NCBI GenBank assembly: GCA_035063885.1
Contig: JAPSFM010000035.1
Location: forward strand, 1 to 43,043
DNA: 43,043 nt
Reading direction: 5' to 3'
From: CAADGY01 sp900696665
Lineage (GTDB): Bacteria; Acidobacteriota; Terriglobia; Bryobacterales; Bryobacteraceae
Positions 24,310 to 34,000 of this stretch are shown here, piece by piece; the first letter of the stretch is position 1, and every line of letters begins with the position of its first letter. The notes under the pieces are model-generated. The model was given only the letters and a program-made list of their open reading frames with translations. It did not search any database and was not told where the DNA came from. The translations under genes were made by a program, and so were the position numbers.

Positions 24310-25203
24310 TCACAGGATCCGGCTCAGGCGCTCGCGTTCGGCATTGAACTCACAGCCGATCAGTGCAACCAGGGCCAATAAGTACATCCAGACAAGAAGA
24401 GCAATCACCGCTCCGATACTGCCATAGAGCACGTTGTAATCTGCGATGTTCAGTACGTACCATGCGAACGCCGATGTCACAGCCAACCACAGAACGGTAG
24501 CCACCATAGCGCCGGGCCAGACGGCCAGCCAGTTTTTTGGCCGATTGGGGCCGAAGTGGTAGAGCAGTGCGGCAACAAAGCTGACCGTGGCCAACGCTAC
24601 TGCGTAATTGATCAGGGCTCCCAGCAGCGACACCCAGCCCTGGATCTGTTCGCCATAGGCAACCACCCCGATTCTGGTGAGAATGCGTCCCTGTATCCGG
24701 CCACCGAACACGATCAGCGCGGATGCGCCGATGACGGGGAGGGCGGCGAAAAACACGAGTAGAATCGCCACCAGCCGGTCCTTCACCGCGGAGCGCCCGG
24801 CCGGAATACGATAAGCCGCGCGAAAGCCTTCCATGAGACTGGCCATTGCCCCGGCCGCGGCCCATATGGACAGCAGCATTGCGACAATCAACAGATACAG
24901 AGGCCGCTCGCCCCGCACCGTAAACGCCCGTTCGACAAGCTGTTCTGTTCCAGGCGGCACAATCTCGAACAGAAGACGCGCGATAGTGCGGGACACGGCT
25001 TCCGCATTCGCATGCACGAGGATGGTGGCGACAACGGTCAGCATCGGGAAGAAGGCGAGCAGCCCCGAATAAGCTATCGCTTTGGCCGTACCCAGACATC
25101 CGTCGCGGTAGGTCATAACCAGCGAGTGCCGGAATACCCACCACAGGCGCTGCCAGAATCCGGCCTGGACTACTCTTCGGCGCAGTGCAACGATGGGGCG
25201 CAT
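24310..25203 (-). CDS. YihY/virulence factor BrkB family membrane protein
   Basis: This encodes 297 residues from ATG 25203; the frame extends to 25299 but would overlap the preceding gene, whose stop codon begins 2 bp away at 25205. Six membrane helices with family features: AKAIAYSGLLAFFPMLTVVA, SIWAAAGAMASLMEGFRAAY, and a C-terminal GAVIALLVWMYLLALVALIG, then a short cytoplasmic tail. The family was once called RNase BN but has no nuclease activity; its function is unclear. It is probably co-transcribed with the polytopic protein upstream. Confidence 0.88.
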   Translation of the reverse strand: MRPIVALRRRVVQAGFWQRLWWVFRHSLVMTYRDGCLGTAKAIAYSGLLAFFPMLTVVATILVHANAEAVSRTIARLLFEIVPPGTEQLVERAFTVRGERPLYLLIVAMLLSIWAAAGAMASLMEGFRAAYRIPAGRSAVKDRLVAILLVFFAALPVIGASALIVFGGRIQGRILTRIGVVAYGEQIQGWVSLLGALINYAVALATVSFVAALLYHFGPNRPKNWLAVWPGAMVATVLWLAVTSAFAWYVLNIADYNVLYGSIGAVIALLVWMYLLALVALIGCEFNAERERLSRIL

Positions 25204-25204
25204 C

Positions 25205-27232
25205 TTAAGCGGGACTCCGTCTGCGCGGAAGGACCAGCATGCCCGCCGCCAGCAACAACGAGAATGCCGAAATCCACTTCGAGGCAGTTGCGCTGGCACT
25301 CTGGGTCCAGATGAGATCGATGTCGCAAGCGCCCTCGCAGTCAGGCTCTATCACTATAAAATCCAGCCCGTCGCGCAACACGCGGGCAGGCTTGCCGTTG
25401 GCCGACGCCTGCCACCCATCCGAGTGTGTCACCTGAACCGACACAAGATCATCACGCGCCATCTGCGCGCGTATTTTGGCGTGGTTGTTCGCGACCCACT
25501 TGAATGCCGCTATGGGCCGGGACACATCCTGCAAGACATTTACATAGCGGCGCACCTCCCCCACGTCTTCCACATCGGTTGGTTCGCGCCAGACGATTTC
25601 GTCTCTCCGGAGCACATGGGAAAGCATGGGAGAAGCTTGCGGCACCCGGTAAATCACGTCGCCCGCGCCGCGGTGAAACTCGTCGAGCACACCTTCGAAC
25701 TTCTGTGGAAAACGGAAGTCTTTATACGAATCCGTGCTCTCCGGACCGCCGACTGCAACGGCGTGAACACCAAAAGCCTGCATCCACAATACAGAGAGTT
25801 CGGTTTGATGCGGGCTCCCCGTCGCGGTAATCAGGTAAATGGGGGGACGCTGGAACCGGTCAGGCATGCCTTGATCGCAACAACCCGTCAACTGCGGGGT
25901 ATCGTTGAAGACGTTCAACCAGAATGCGGTGGATCCGCTGGTAAAGACGCGGCGCCCTTCCATGTTCTCCCCGAGCCAGAGAGCGGTGGCGTATTCGGAG
26001 CGGGAGACAGGATCGACGGCCCGTATCTTTTGCCTGGCGTGAGCCCGGTAGCTGGAAATCTGAAGGGCGGCGGCAGCAAGACCCAGTGCAAGCAACAGCC
26101 GGCGCGCCGGAAGGGGTGATGCCCGGAAAACCGCTGCCGCCGCCGCGGCCATCACAATGACGATTCCAATTTCCATCTCCAATTGAAAGCGGTGCGGCTG
26201 CGGCACGATATCGAACGAGAAGATCAGGCCAGCCAGCACAAGGGACCCCATCGCGAGGAAGTAGATAGATCCGAAGCGGACGTATAGCGAAGTGCGGAGT
26301 CTGCCCAGTCCCCAGCCGGCTGCGGCAAGTGCGGCCAGCAACAGGAGAACGAGGCCCGCCCGTATCAGGCTGTAAGAAAACCCCGCGTGCATCCTCTCCA
26401 TGTTCGCAAGGTTTGTTCTGATGGTCGGCCACGGGAGCCCGTACGCGGCGATGCCATAGGCGAAAAGCCCCGCGCCCATCACCCGGAGCAGGCTTGGGGG
26501 ACTCCAGACCCGCTGCGCCGCCATCAGGCAGCAGATCGCAAATACCAGCGAGACGCTGCCGGGCGTGTTCGTCAGCAGCACGGCGGCAATGGAGAGCGCA
26601 GCCAGAGCCAGCCTCCGGGCATCCATGCGGTCCAGCAGCCTGTGAATCGCAAGGAGAGCGAGCGGCAGCAAAGCAATCGAGCTGATGTGTGGTCCCTCGC
26701 CATATTCCACCAGCACCTGAAGCCTCCTCGCATTGAAAAGGCCTCCCGCGTCCATCCGCACGGCCGGCATGAGCATCGTGGACGGCGAGAATAACGAATA
26801 AGCCAGCGCCGCGATAAACGCCGAAGCTGGAGTCGCGCCCAACCCGCGCAGCAACAGAAGTAAAGTGACGGGACCAAGCGAATACGTCAGCGCCGTAACA
26901 AGATGGTATGCGTGAGGCGCGGAAAAACCGGAAAGCGCCGCAACGGCGGCTACGGCGAGGTGCAACAGCGGCACGTAAGTATCCTGGTATGGCATCCCGC
27001 AGTGCCATAGCGGCCACCAGGAAATATGCGGCCAGTTTTCCAAAGCGTAGCGGGCAATCGAGATGAATGCGCCCTCGATGGAGCTGAAGTACTGCGGATA
27101 CTCGAGGAAAAAGAGACGCCAGCAGATCCAGGCGTTCAGCGCAAACAGCAACACGGAACAAAAAGCAGCGGATTCAGCGAGACGCAGCAACCGGGAACGG
27201 GAAATAGTTTGCACTGGGAACGTAGTAACCAT
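25205..27232 (-). CDS. Large polytopic membrane protein (GT-C/PTPS-related-like)
   Basis: This encodes about 675 residues. The open frame reaches 27724 but overlaps the divergent gene at 27345, so ATG 27232 (MVTTFPVQTISRSRLLRL) just before the first hydrophobic helix is preferred; no Shine-Dalgarno is visible. About twelve membrane helices occupy the first 420 residues, and a soluble C-terminal part contains a final helix near the end. The first extracytoplasmic loop (YFSSIEGAFISIARYALENW, WWPLWHCGMPYQDTYVPLLH) resembles the conserved loop of PTPS-related and GT-C glycosyltransferase-like membrane proteins. A role in surface-glycan or lipid-linked sugar transfer is possible but unproven. Confidence 0.75.
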   Translation of the reverse strand: MVTTFPVQTISRSRLLRLAESAAFCSVLLFALNAWICWRLFFLEYPQYFSSIEGAFISIARYALENWPHISWWPLWHCGMPYQDTYVPLLHLAVAAVAALSGFSAPHAYHLVTALTYSLGPVTLLLLLRGLGATPASAFIAALAYSLFSPSTMLMPAVRMDAGGLFNARRLQVLVEYGEGPHISSIALLPLALLAIHRLLDRMDARRLALAALSIAAVLLTNTPGSVSLVFAICCLMAAQRVWSPPSLLRVMGAGLFAYGIAAYGLPWPTIRTNLANMERMHAGFSYSLIRAGLVLLLLAALAAAGWGLGRLRTSLYVRFGSIYFLAMGSLVLAGLIFSFDIVPQPHRFQLEMEIGIVIVMAAAAAAVFRASPLPARRLLLALGLAAAALQISSYRAHARQKIRAVDPVSRSEYATALWLGENMEGRRVFTSGSTAFWLNVFNDTPQLTGCCDQGMPDRFQRPPIYLITATGSPHQTELSVLWMQAFGVHAVAVGGPESTDSYKDFRFPQKFEGVLDEFHRGAGDVIYRVPQASPMLSHVLRRDEIVWREPTDVEDVGEVRRYVNVLQDVSRPIAAFKWVANNHAKIRAQMARDDLVSVQVTHSDGWQASANGKPARVLRDGLDFIVIEPDCEGACDIDLIWTQSASATASKWISAFSLLLAAGMLVLPRRRSPA

Positions 27233-27344
27233 CCATGGTAGCGCCAGCGCACTCGTGCAGTGGGTGGCGAAACCAGTACCGTACTTGTATCTGTAACGTC
27301 CCGCGCGCCGTATACTGGAAACACCTGACTGGAGGAACAAAGAC

Positions 27345-28487
27345 ATGGCAGAACCTGCGAACGCGTTCGTAGATGACGTGATGGGGAGCAACAAAGCTGT
27401 TCTGGCGGCCGCCGCGGGATTGAAGCGAGCGCTCGAATCCAGTGACTCCGCCCGGGTCCAGTTTGCTGTTCGGGACCTGGAGCAGGCAGCCAGTCTGCGG
27501 GAAACAGATAGCGAGACAGGCGGTTTTCGTTTCGCCACACGGCCCGCGTCGGCCGATCTGTCCGGTGCTTCCGCGGGACCGGCGCCCATACCGGAGACCC
27601 TTATCGCCATCTTGAGCGACTTGCAGACGGCGAATATCCTGATGGCCGCGGGAACGCTGACCGGGGAAGTGGAAACTCCCGGCACTCCCCAACTGGACGC
27701 AGCGGTGGCAGATCTGGAGGTCACAACACAGAGTTCGGCGGTGCGGGTACAAGGAGCCGCGGGATTCGGGTTTGCCGGAGAAACGCTGCCAGAGCCTTCC
27801 CCCGATGTTTCTTCAGCGCTCGCGCAGTTTCAAGCCCGCTGTGAGGAAGCTTTGAAGATGCTGGTGGAACAGGTTCGAGGAGTATTGAACAGCATTGTCG
27901 AGAAGCTTTCAGGCCTGGATAGAGACAAGGTGCTGGATGCGCTGAATCGTATTGGCCAATCCGCCGGCCTGCCAGACTTCGGAAGGCTGTATCAAAAAGC
28001 AATCGATATTATCGGGCGCGCGCTGAATACACTTCGGTCCCTGTTCGGCGAAGGGGCGGTCACTTTCGTCAGAGACAAGGCGACTGCATTTTGGAACGGC
28101 CTGACAAGCGGAAAACTCATCGAAGATCTGCTGGCACACCTGTTCGACGTGAGCGGTGTCAAGCAAAGAATCGCCGCCATCGCGGCGCGGCAGGATCTCG
28201 AAATTGCCCCCCTGGATGCGGCGAGTGGCGATCTGGCCGGACTCGAAGAGAAGCTCAAACGAACTATGTCCACGGTCGGGGCGATTGCTACGGCGATCGG
28301 AGCAGCCGCTGCGCTTCTGGCACTTGCGCCAATCTCCGGCCAGACGCTGGCGGTCATCACCGCCGGAGCGTACGTGCTCGTGCTGGCGGCGGCGGTTGTG
28401 ATCGGCATGGATTACGCGGACTCGGAAAAGGTGGTGCAGCGTGTCCGTGGCATCGGCGGGATCGTTTCCAGTGTCGCCAAGCCCTAG
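27345..28487 (+). CDS. Unrecognised protein with C-terminal membrane hairpin (first gene of novel operon)
   Basis: This encodes 380 residues from ATG 27345 with GGAGGA at 27331-27336; a TATACT (27311-27316) is a possible -10. No family is recognised. The N-terminal 170 residues are Ala/Asp/Thr-rich with low-complexity linkers; 170-290 is amphipathic helical (EEALKMLVEQVRGVLNSIVE, YQKAIDIIGRALNTLRSLFG); about 308-355 is a hairpin of two hydrophobic helices (GAIATAIGAAAALLALAPIS, AVITAGAYVLVLAAAVVIGM); and a short positively charged tail follows. It may anchor the downstream products to the membrane. The next gene begins inside its 3' end (47-bp overlap), so the two are tightly coupled. Confidence 0.8.
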   Translation: MAEPANAFVDDVMGSNKAVLAAAAGLKRALESSDSARVQFAVRDLEQAASLRETDSETGGFRFATRPASADLSGASAGPAPIPETLIAILSDLQTANILMAAGTLTGEVETPGTPQLDAAVADLEVTTQSSAVRVQGAAGFGFAGETLPEPSPDVSSALAQFQARCEEALKMLVEQVRGVLNSIVEKLSGLDRDKVLDALNRIGQSAGLPDFGRLYQKAIDIIGRALNTLRSLFGEGAVTFVRDKATAFWNGLTSGKLIEDLLAHLFDVSGVKQRIAAIAARQDLEIAPLDAASGDLAGLEEKLKRTMSTVGAIATAIGAAAALLALAPISGQTLAVITAGAYVLVLAAAVVIGMDYADSEKVVQRVRGIGGIVSSVAKP

Positions 28488-29637
28488 CTCAAACGATTCT
28501 GCCGGCATCCGGATCGGAGAACTGCTCGCCGCGCGGATCGCTGCGCTCGATTCCGGCTTGCAGCGAACAGTATGGCTGCTCAACCAACGAATAGCGGAGC
28601 CGTTGCGCGCGCGCGTCCTGGCACGGCTGAGCCGCGTGCTCGGAGAAGCGCGTCAGGACCTGAACCGCCTCGCGAAGGATCTGCCCAATCTGAAGGCCGG
28701 CGACTCCGCCCGGAGATACCGCGCGATTCGGGAACAATGCGACCGGCTGTTTCGGGAATGCCTTGCGCTCATCGAGGGCTCTTTATATCGCGAAGCTGGA
28801 GCCGACGGCGGGTTGTGCAGGATCGCCGATTCCCTTATCGACGATCTTAGCCGGCGCTCGGATGAGCCGTGGGGGCGCTTCACCATATTGAGCGAAGGCG
28901 AATACTTCGGCGAAATGGCGGAGATCATCCGGCTGCGGTTTCCCGAGAATTCCATCTGGAGTCTGCCCTTGGCCGCGCATGAATTCGGGCACTTCTTCGC
29001 GCGGAGCGTGGAAGTGAAACGCAACGACGGCAGCGATCTCGACAGCTTGAGGACGCGTCTTATGCTGGCGAAGAAGCATTCGGATTACGCCTGGCGGCGC
29101 GTGCACGAACACTTTGCGGATCTCTTTGCAACGTACGCCATCGGGCCGGCTTTCGCCTGCGTATCGATCCTATTGCGGTTCGATCCGGAATCGGCGTGGC
29201 AGGCCTTTGCGGAACACCCGCCGGACGCGGACCGGGCGGAGATGATTCTCATGGGACTTCGCAAAAAGCAGGAATACCGGTGGATAACGGATTTTCTGGA
29301 AGCGACGTGGCGCGACGCACTGGCGCAGTGCGGCCAAAGGGCGGTTCGCGAGGACAAGGACCAGCCGGCGTTCAAGGCGCTGTGGGACGAACTCGATTTC
29401 GTGTTTTCTCATGCACTCGAAGGAATCGCGTATGATGGCTGGCTGCGCGCTGTTCCCCTTCAAGCCGAACTGTCGGACTTGAATCAAAGCCGGATCGTTC
29501 CGCCCGCCGGATCAAACATCGCAGACGTATTGAATGCCGCCTGGTCCGGGCGCCTTAAGCTTCATCCCGGCGCAACAGCTACAATTGATCTCCTGGGGCA
29601 GAGAGCATTTGTCTTGTGCGACCGGTTGGCGGCGTGA
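28441..29637 (+). CDS. Putative zinc metallopeptidase (HEFGH motif), novel operon
   Basis: This encodes 398 residues from a GTG at 28441, within the preceding gene; no later in-frame start is convincing. The N-terminal 140 residues are helical. The putative active site is H180-E-F-G-H184 (PLAAHEFGHFFARS), preceded by IIRLRFPENSIWSLP, and about 40 residues later HEHFADLFATY. There E223 in E-x-x-A-D-x-F-A is in the position of the third zinc ligand of gluzincins such as the M78/IrrE-like and M48-like families. No signal peptide or membrane helix is seen, so it should be cytoplasmic, perhaps tethered by the preceding protein. It is homologous to the next gene. Zinc binding and activity are inferred from the motif. 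Confidence 0.78.
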   Translation: MSVASAGSFPVSPSPSSNDSAGIRIGELLAARIAALDSGLQRTVWLLNQRIAEPLRARVLARLSRVLGEARQDLNRLAKDLPNLKAGDSARRYRAIREQCDRLFRECLALIEGSLYREAGADGGLCRIADSLIDDLSRRSDEPWGRFTILSEGEYFGEMAEIIRLRFPENSIWSLPLAAHEFGHFFARSVEVKRNDGSDLDSLRTRLMLAKKHSDYAWRRVHEHFADLFATYAIGPAFACVSILLRFDPESAWQAFAEHPPDADRAEMILMGLRKKQEYRWITDFLEATWRDALAQCGQRAVREDKDQPAFKALWDELDFVFSHALEGIAYDGWLRAVPLQAELSDLNQSRIVPPAGSNIADVLNAAWSGRLKLHPGATATIDLLGQRAFVLCDRLAA

Positions 29638-29652
29638 GCCACTGGAGGGTCA

Positions 29653-31014
29653 ATGAAAGACGACATTCTGGAAGCGAGGCTGGTTTTTCTCGACGAACAG
29701 TTGGAGCGCGCGGAGAACGCTCTCCGCTGGCTCGAGGGAAGTCAGATTCTGCAAAACCTCGGCTATGACATGCAGAAGATCGCGGCGCCGCTCGAGACCA
29801 CGATTGTGAAAGAGGCCCGGTTGCAGCGAAAGAGCATTGAAAGGGCGCAGGCGGAACTGAATCTGGCTGCCGCGGACGCTAGCGGTGAGCCGCACCTCGC
29901 TGCTGCCTGGCAGATGTACAACCAGTCGCTCGAAAAGAGCCAGGAACTGCTGGGACAATGGTTGGAACTCATCGGTGGCATCGCTCTACGTGATAAGCAA
30001 TTCGACTGTAACGTATGCGACCTTGCCGACGAACTCATCCGTACATGCTGTGACGACACAATAGGGCCCACTATCAAAGCACCCGATCTCTTTGTTACAG
30101 TGCCGGCCCAACAGGACGCAGTCAGCAAGACCTGGTTCCGCATGATCCGGCTGCGGTTCCCGCACTGGACCGTCTGGCACCTGCCGCTCACCGCGGCGGA
30201 ATTCGGTTACGTTCTGTTCGACGAATGGGACGACTTGAGCGAGTTTCTCGACGAACAGGTGAAACTGTGGGGCAGGACCGGCAATAAACAAAAGCCGGCG
30301 CCGAAGACCGGCTCGAAACGCCGCAATATCAGGTCGCACATGAGGAAGCTGATCGCCGATGGGTTTGCAGCGCTGACGATGGGACCTGCCTACGCCTACT
30401 CGGCGTTCTATCTGAACTTCAGCGCGGGCCACGCGGAAACTGAGGATTCGCCCTCGGATGCCGCTCGCGCTTTCGTCGTGCTGCGCATGATCGATCTCAT
30501 GAACCAGCATGAAAGCGAAAAGCCTTACAGGGAGCACATCGAGCGTCTCGACGAAAAGTGGAAAGCAAGTTGTAAGTTCGCGGAAGGCCAGGAACGGCAA
30601 ACGGAATTGGAAGAAGGAAAGCTCAACAGCCTGTGCCGGGCGGTATGGAATTTTCTGAACGACCAGTTCCGGTTCACAGGCCGTTATCCCTATCTCAACG
30701 GCGACCAGGGTTGGAACACCGCCCAGCGTATCAGACGATATCTCGAAAATCCCCAGCAGTATCCAATGCCGTTCACCAGCTCGACCAGGCTTCGGGATGT
30801 GCTGAATGCGGGCTGGTTGCGGCGCATCGAGATCCCCGCCGGGACCGAGCACGACTTTCAGGTGAAGCAGCTCGCGAAGGCGATTATGCACCTTTGCCGT
30901 CATATTGTGGACCAGCGCAGAGGCATTCCGGCGCGTGCAGAACAACCGCAACAAGGCAGTATCCAGATCCCGACCCTCGGCGGAGTTGAAGTGAAGACAG
31001 CCGGAGGGCGTTGA
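29653..31014 (+). CDS. Degenerate paralogue of the metallopeptidase (pseudoenzyme), novel operon
   Basis: This encodes 453 residues, ATG 29653 preceded by GGAGGG. It aligns with the previous protein over the core: IRLRFPHWTVWHLPLTAAEF matches IRLRFPENSIWSLPLAAHEF, LIADGFAALTMGPAYAYSAF matches HFADLFATYAIGPAFACVSI, and the C-terminal RDVLNAGWLRRIEI matches ADVLNAAWSGRLKL. All ligand positions differ: the site reads AAEFGY (both His replaced by Ala182 and Tyr186) and the third ligand Glu is a Lys. The fold is kept and catalysis should be lost. An insertion of basic residues (KPAPKTGSKRRNIRS, about 215-228) sits between the two motifs. It probably regulates or scaffolds its active sibling, or presents substrates. 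Confidence 0.78.
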   Translation: MKDDILEARLVFLDEQLERAENALRWLEGSQILQNLGYDMQKIAAPLETTIVKEARLQRKSIERAQAELNLAAADASGEPHLAAAWQMYNQSLEKSQELLGQWLELIGGIALRDKQFDCNVCDLADELIRTCCDDTIGPTIKAPDLFVTVPAQQDAVSKTWFRMIRLRFPHWTVWHLPLTAAEFGYVLFDEWDDLSEFLDEQVKLWGRTGNKQKPAPKTGSKRRNIRSHMRKLIADGFAALTMGPAYAYSAFYLNFSAGHAETEDSPSDAARAFVVLRMIDLMNQHESEKPYREHIERLDEKWKASCKFAEGQERQTELEEGKLNSLCRAVWNFLNDQFRFTGRYPYLNGDQGWNTAQRIRRYLENPQQYPMPFTSSTRLRDVLNAGWLRRIEIPAGTEHDFQVKQLAKAIMHLCRHIVDQRRGIPARAEQPQQGSIQIPTLGGVEVKTAGGR

Positions 31015-31049
31015 GGGTTATCGGCCGGAAGGGACAGGAGCCTGACGTC

Positions 31050-34000
31050 ATGGAGAAACCACCAATCAGCGATCTACTTGCGAACCTGCCAGGGTCTGGC
31101 AATGCGGTCACTGACCCGTTCGCGGCGGCGCGCACGATCCGGGAAAGCATCCAAAGGGCGCGTGATGCACTCAGGGCGAAAGACTACGGACAGGTGCGGA
31201 ACCTGTTGGGCGACCTGGCGGATCAGCCGGTCCGGTACCTTCCAGATGGGATATCCACCTCACAGGCGCCGTCAGCCGATGCCTACTGTGTGGTGCATTT
31301 AATCGCGATCGCGCGCGCGATTTACGGACAGGCCGCCCTGGCGCAGCAAGATAGCCGGGAGGCCGCAAATCTGTTCGAAGCGGCTGTCGCCGAGTTGCCC
31401 GTCGCACCCGAGGATCTGAATCTATCGGGTGAGGATTATGCCGACCTCGCGGTGGCGTTAGAGGCTGCCGGCCGCAGGCAAGTTGCCGTCAGTTACTGGC
31501 GCCAGGCGGTGTCACAAGGGCTTCAGTATGCGGTCAGCCTGCTCAAAGCGGGCATCACATTGATGGAGGCCGGCCTCGTGGAGGAGGCGCAGGAAGCATT
31601 CCGGAAATCCGTTCACATCCATCCCTCCGCGGCTGCCTTTGAGAAGCTCGCCGCGGTGACAGAGTTGCAGAATGACACCGCAGCAGCCGCTCCGATGTAT
31701 GCCAGCGCTGCCCGGATTGCGCTCTCGGATGACGATGCCACCCGTGCTCTCGACCTCATTAACAAGGCTCTCGAATCGGGAGCCGAAAAGGTATCCGCCC
31801 TGGGGGTGAAGGCACAGATCTTGCACAACCTCGGCCGCTATGAAGAGGCCGTGCAGGCAGCCGGCGAGGCGCTCGCACTCGATCCCGATTCCATCCCGGC
31901 CCTGCTCTGGAAATCCTTTGCCCTGGGCGAGTTGAAGGATTGGGAAAACGCTCTACAAGCCTGCCAGCGTATTCTCAGCCTGCAACCCAGAATGCTCGCG
32001 GCTTCCCTCAATATGGCCCGTGTGGTCTACGAGCTCGGCCGGAAAGAAGAAGCAGCACAGATCGTGGAGGATGCAATTAAAGAGACGCCGGGGGTACCCG
32101 ACGGCGCCTATGCGGGTCTCGCAGCCATCTACGTGGAGCTGAACGAGGCCGATAAAGCGATCGCCGCCGCCGGCAAGGCGCTCGAAATCAATCCGAACAA
32201 CTTGCAGGCCCTGACGTCCAAGACTATGGCGTTGCTCAGTCAGGAGCGATTGGCAGACAGCCTGCCGCAACTCGATCGCATGGTGGAGCTCGCAGCCGAA
32301 AACCGCGACACCATCCTGTATACGCGGGGAATTGTCCTCGAGGGTCTTGAACGCCTGGAGGAAGCCCTCGCATCGCTGCGCGCGGCAAGGGAATGTAACC
32401 CATCGCGCACAGATGTGCTGGAGCGCCTTGCGAAGCTGCTGGCGCGTACAGGAGACACCCTGGCAGCTATCGAAATCGTCGACCAGTTGCTGGCGTTGGA
32501 GCCGGAGCGCACGGACATCCTCACCGAGAAAGCTCGCCTGCTGATTCTGGCCGACAAGTGCGACGAGGCTCGCCAGTATGCCGACCGCGCGCTCGCGCAG
32601 GAGCCCGGAAATTATCTCGCGCTTTTCGTCCGCGGACTCGCGTTATTCGGTCTCGCTCTCTACAAAGAGGCGCTGGCGGCCTTTGATGCCTGTATGTCCT
32701 CGGGCGATGGCAAACTGGCGGCCGCCTGGAAGGGCAAAACGCTCAACAAGCTGAATCGTCACACTGAAGCGGCTGAAGTGCTGGGCAAACTCGTTGAGCA
32801 GGGTGATGAGGATATTTCCGTGTTGCGCGCTCTGTCCGAAAGCCTGATTTATTCCGGCAAGCCGGATGACGCGGCGCAATTGTTGCTGAAATTGGTGGCG
32901 CAGTACCCGGAAGCCGCCGAGTATGTTGAGCTTCTTTCCCAGGCTCTCGAAAAGTCAGGCCGCATAAGCGATGCATTGCAACATCTGGACACGTATCTGG
33001 CGGCAAATCCCCGCGATACGTCGATTCTTGGTTGTGCGGCCAGACTGCTGCGCCAGGCGGGCCGTGCGGCGGAATCCGCCACTTACTACGAGCGTCTCGC
33101 TGAACTGGAACCGGGGAACCTGTCTCATCTGCAAAACCTCGCTACCACTCTGCTCTCCGCCGGCAGCAACGAAAAGGCGCTGGAAGCGGTGGAAAGAGCT
33201 TTGCGCCTGGAACCGGAAAGCCGGCAGTCGCGCGCCTACAAAGCCGAGATTCTGCGCGTTTTGAATCGCTTCGAGGAATGTTTTGCCGCCTGTGACGCTC
33301 TTCTGGCGGAGAATCCCAACGACGATTTCGTTTTGGCCACGAAAGGCACTGCGCTTCGCTTCCTGGACCGCACGGAAGAGGCCCTCGAGTGCCTGAACTC
33401 AGCAGTAACTCAAAATCCGGCAAACGATTTTGCCCGTTTGAACAAAGCGCATGCCCTTTGCGATGCCGCGGAGTTCAACGTCGCGCTGAACGAACTCGAC
33501 CAGGTCAGCCAGCATGAGCGCGAGACAGGCACCTACTATTGGATCCTGCTCGGCTGGGCGCTCGAAAACCTGGGACGTGACCGCACGGAAGAAGCCCTGA
33601 GAGCCTATGACTATTGCGTGTCGCGCGATCCGGAAGACATCTATAGCCGGCGCGGAAGAGCGGATATGTACCGCCGGCTGCGCAAAGCGGACCGCGCCGC
33701 GGAGGACTATGAGTGGCTGATCCGGCGGGCGGACTCCAAGGCGGAGACTGCCGTTCCCGACCTGTTAGCCATGAAAGGATGGAGTATGTACGGTCTGGGA
33801 CGTCCGGAGGATGGCGTGAAGTTCCTCGTGGACGCGCTTTCACTCGATCCTTCGCTGATCAGCTCTCAATTCGACCTGGGCTTGATTTTCCTCTGTTGCG
33901 GCCGCGCGGCTGTAGCACTGCGCGAATACCAGAGAGGCATTGATCTTACTAACGGTAAGACGCCGGCACGCCGCAAGGGTTTACTAAGTGTGGCGGTTCG

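Noticed and set aside
25860..27161. Open frame of 433 codons overlapping the polytopic membrane protein in another minus-strand frame
   Set aside because: The competing frame has a regular pattern of membrane helices; this one has none and is a shadow.
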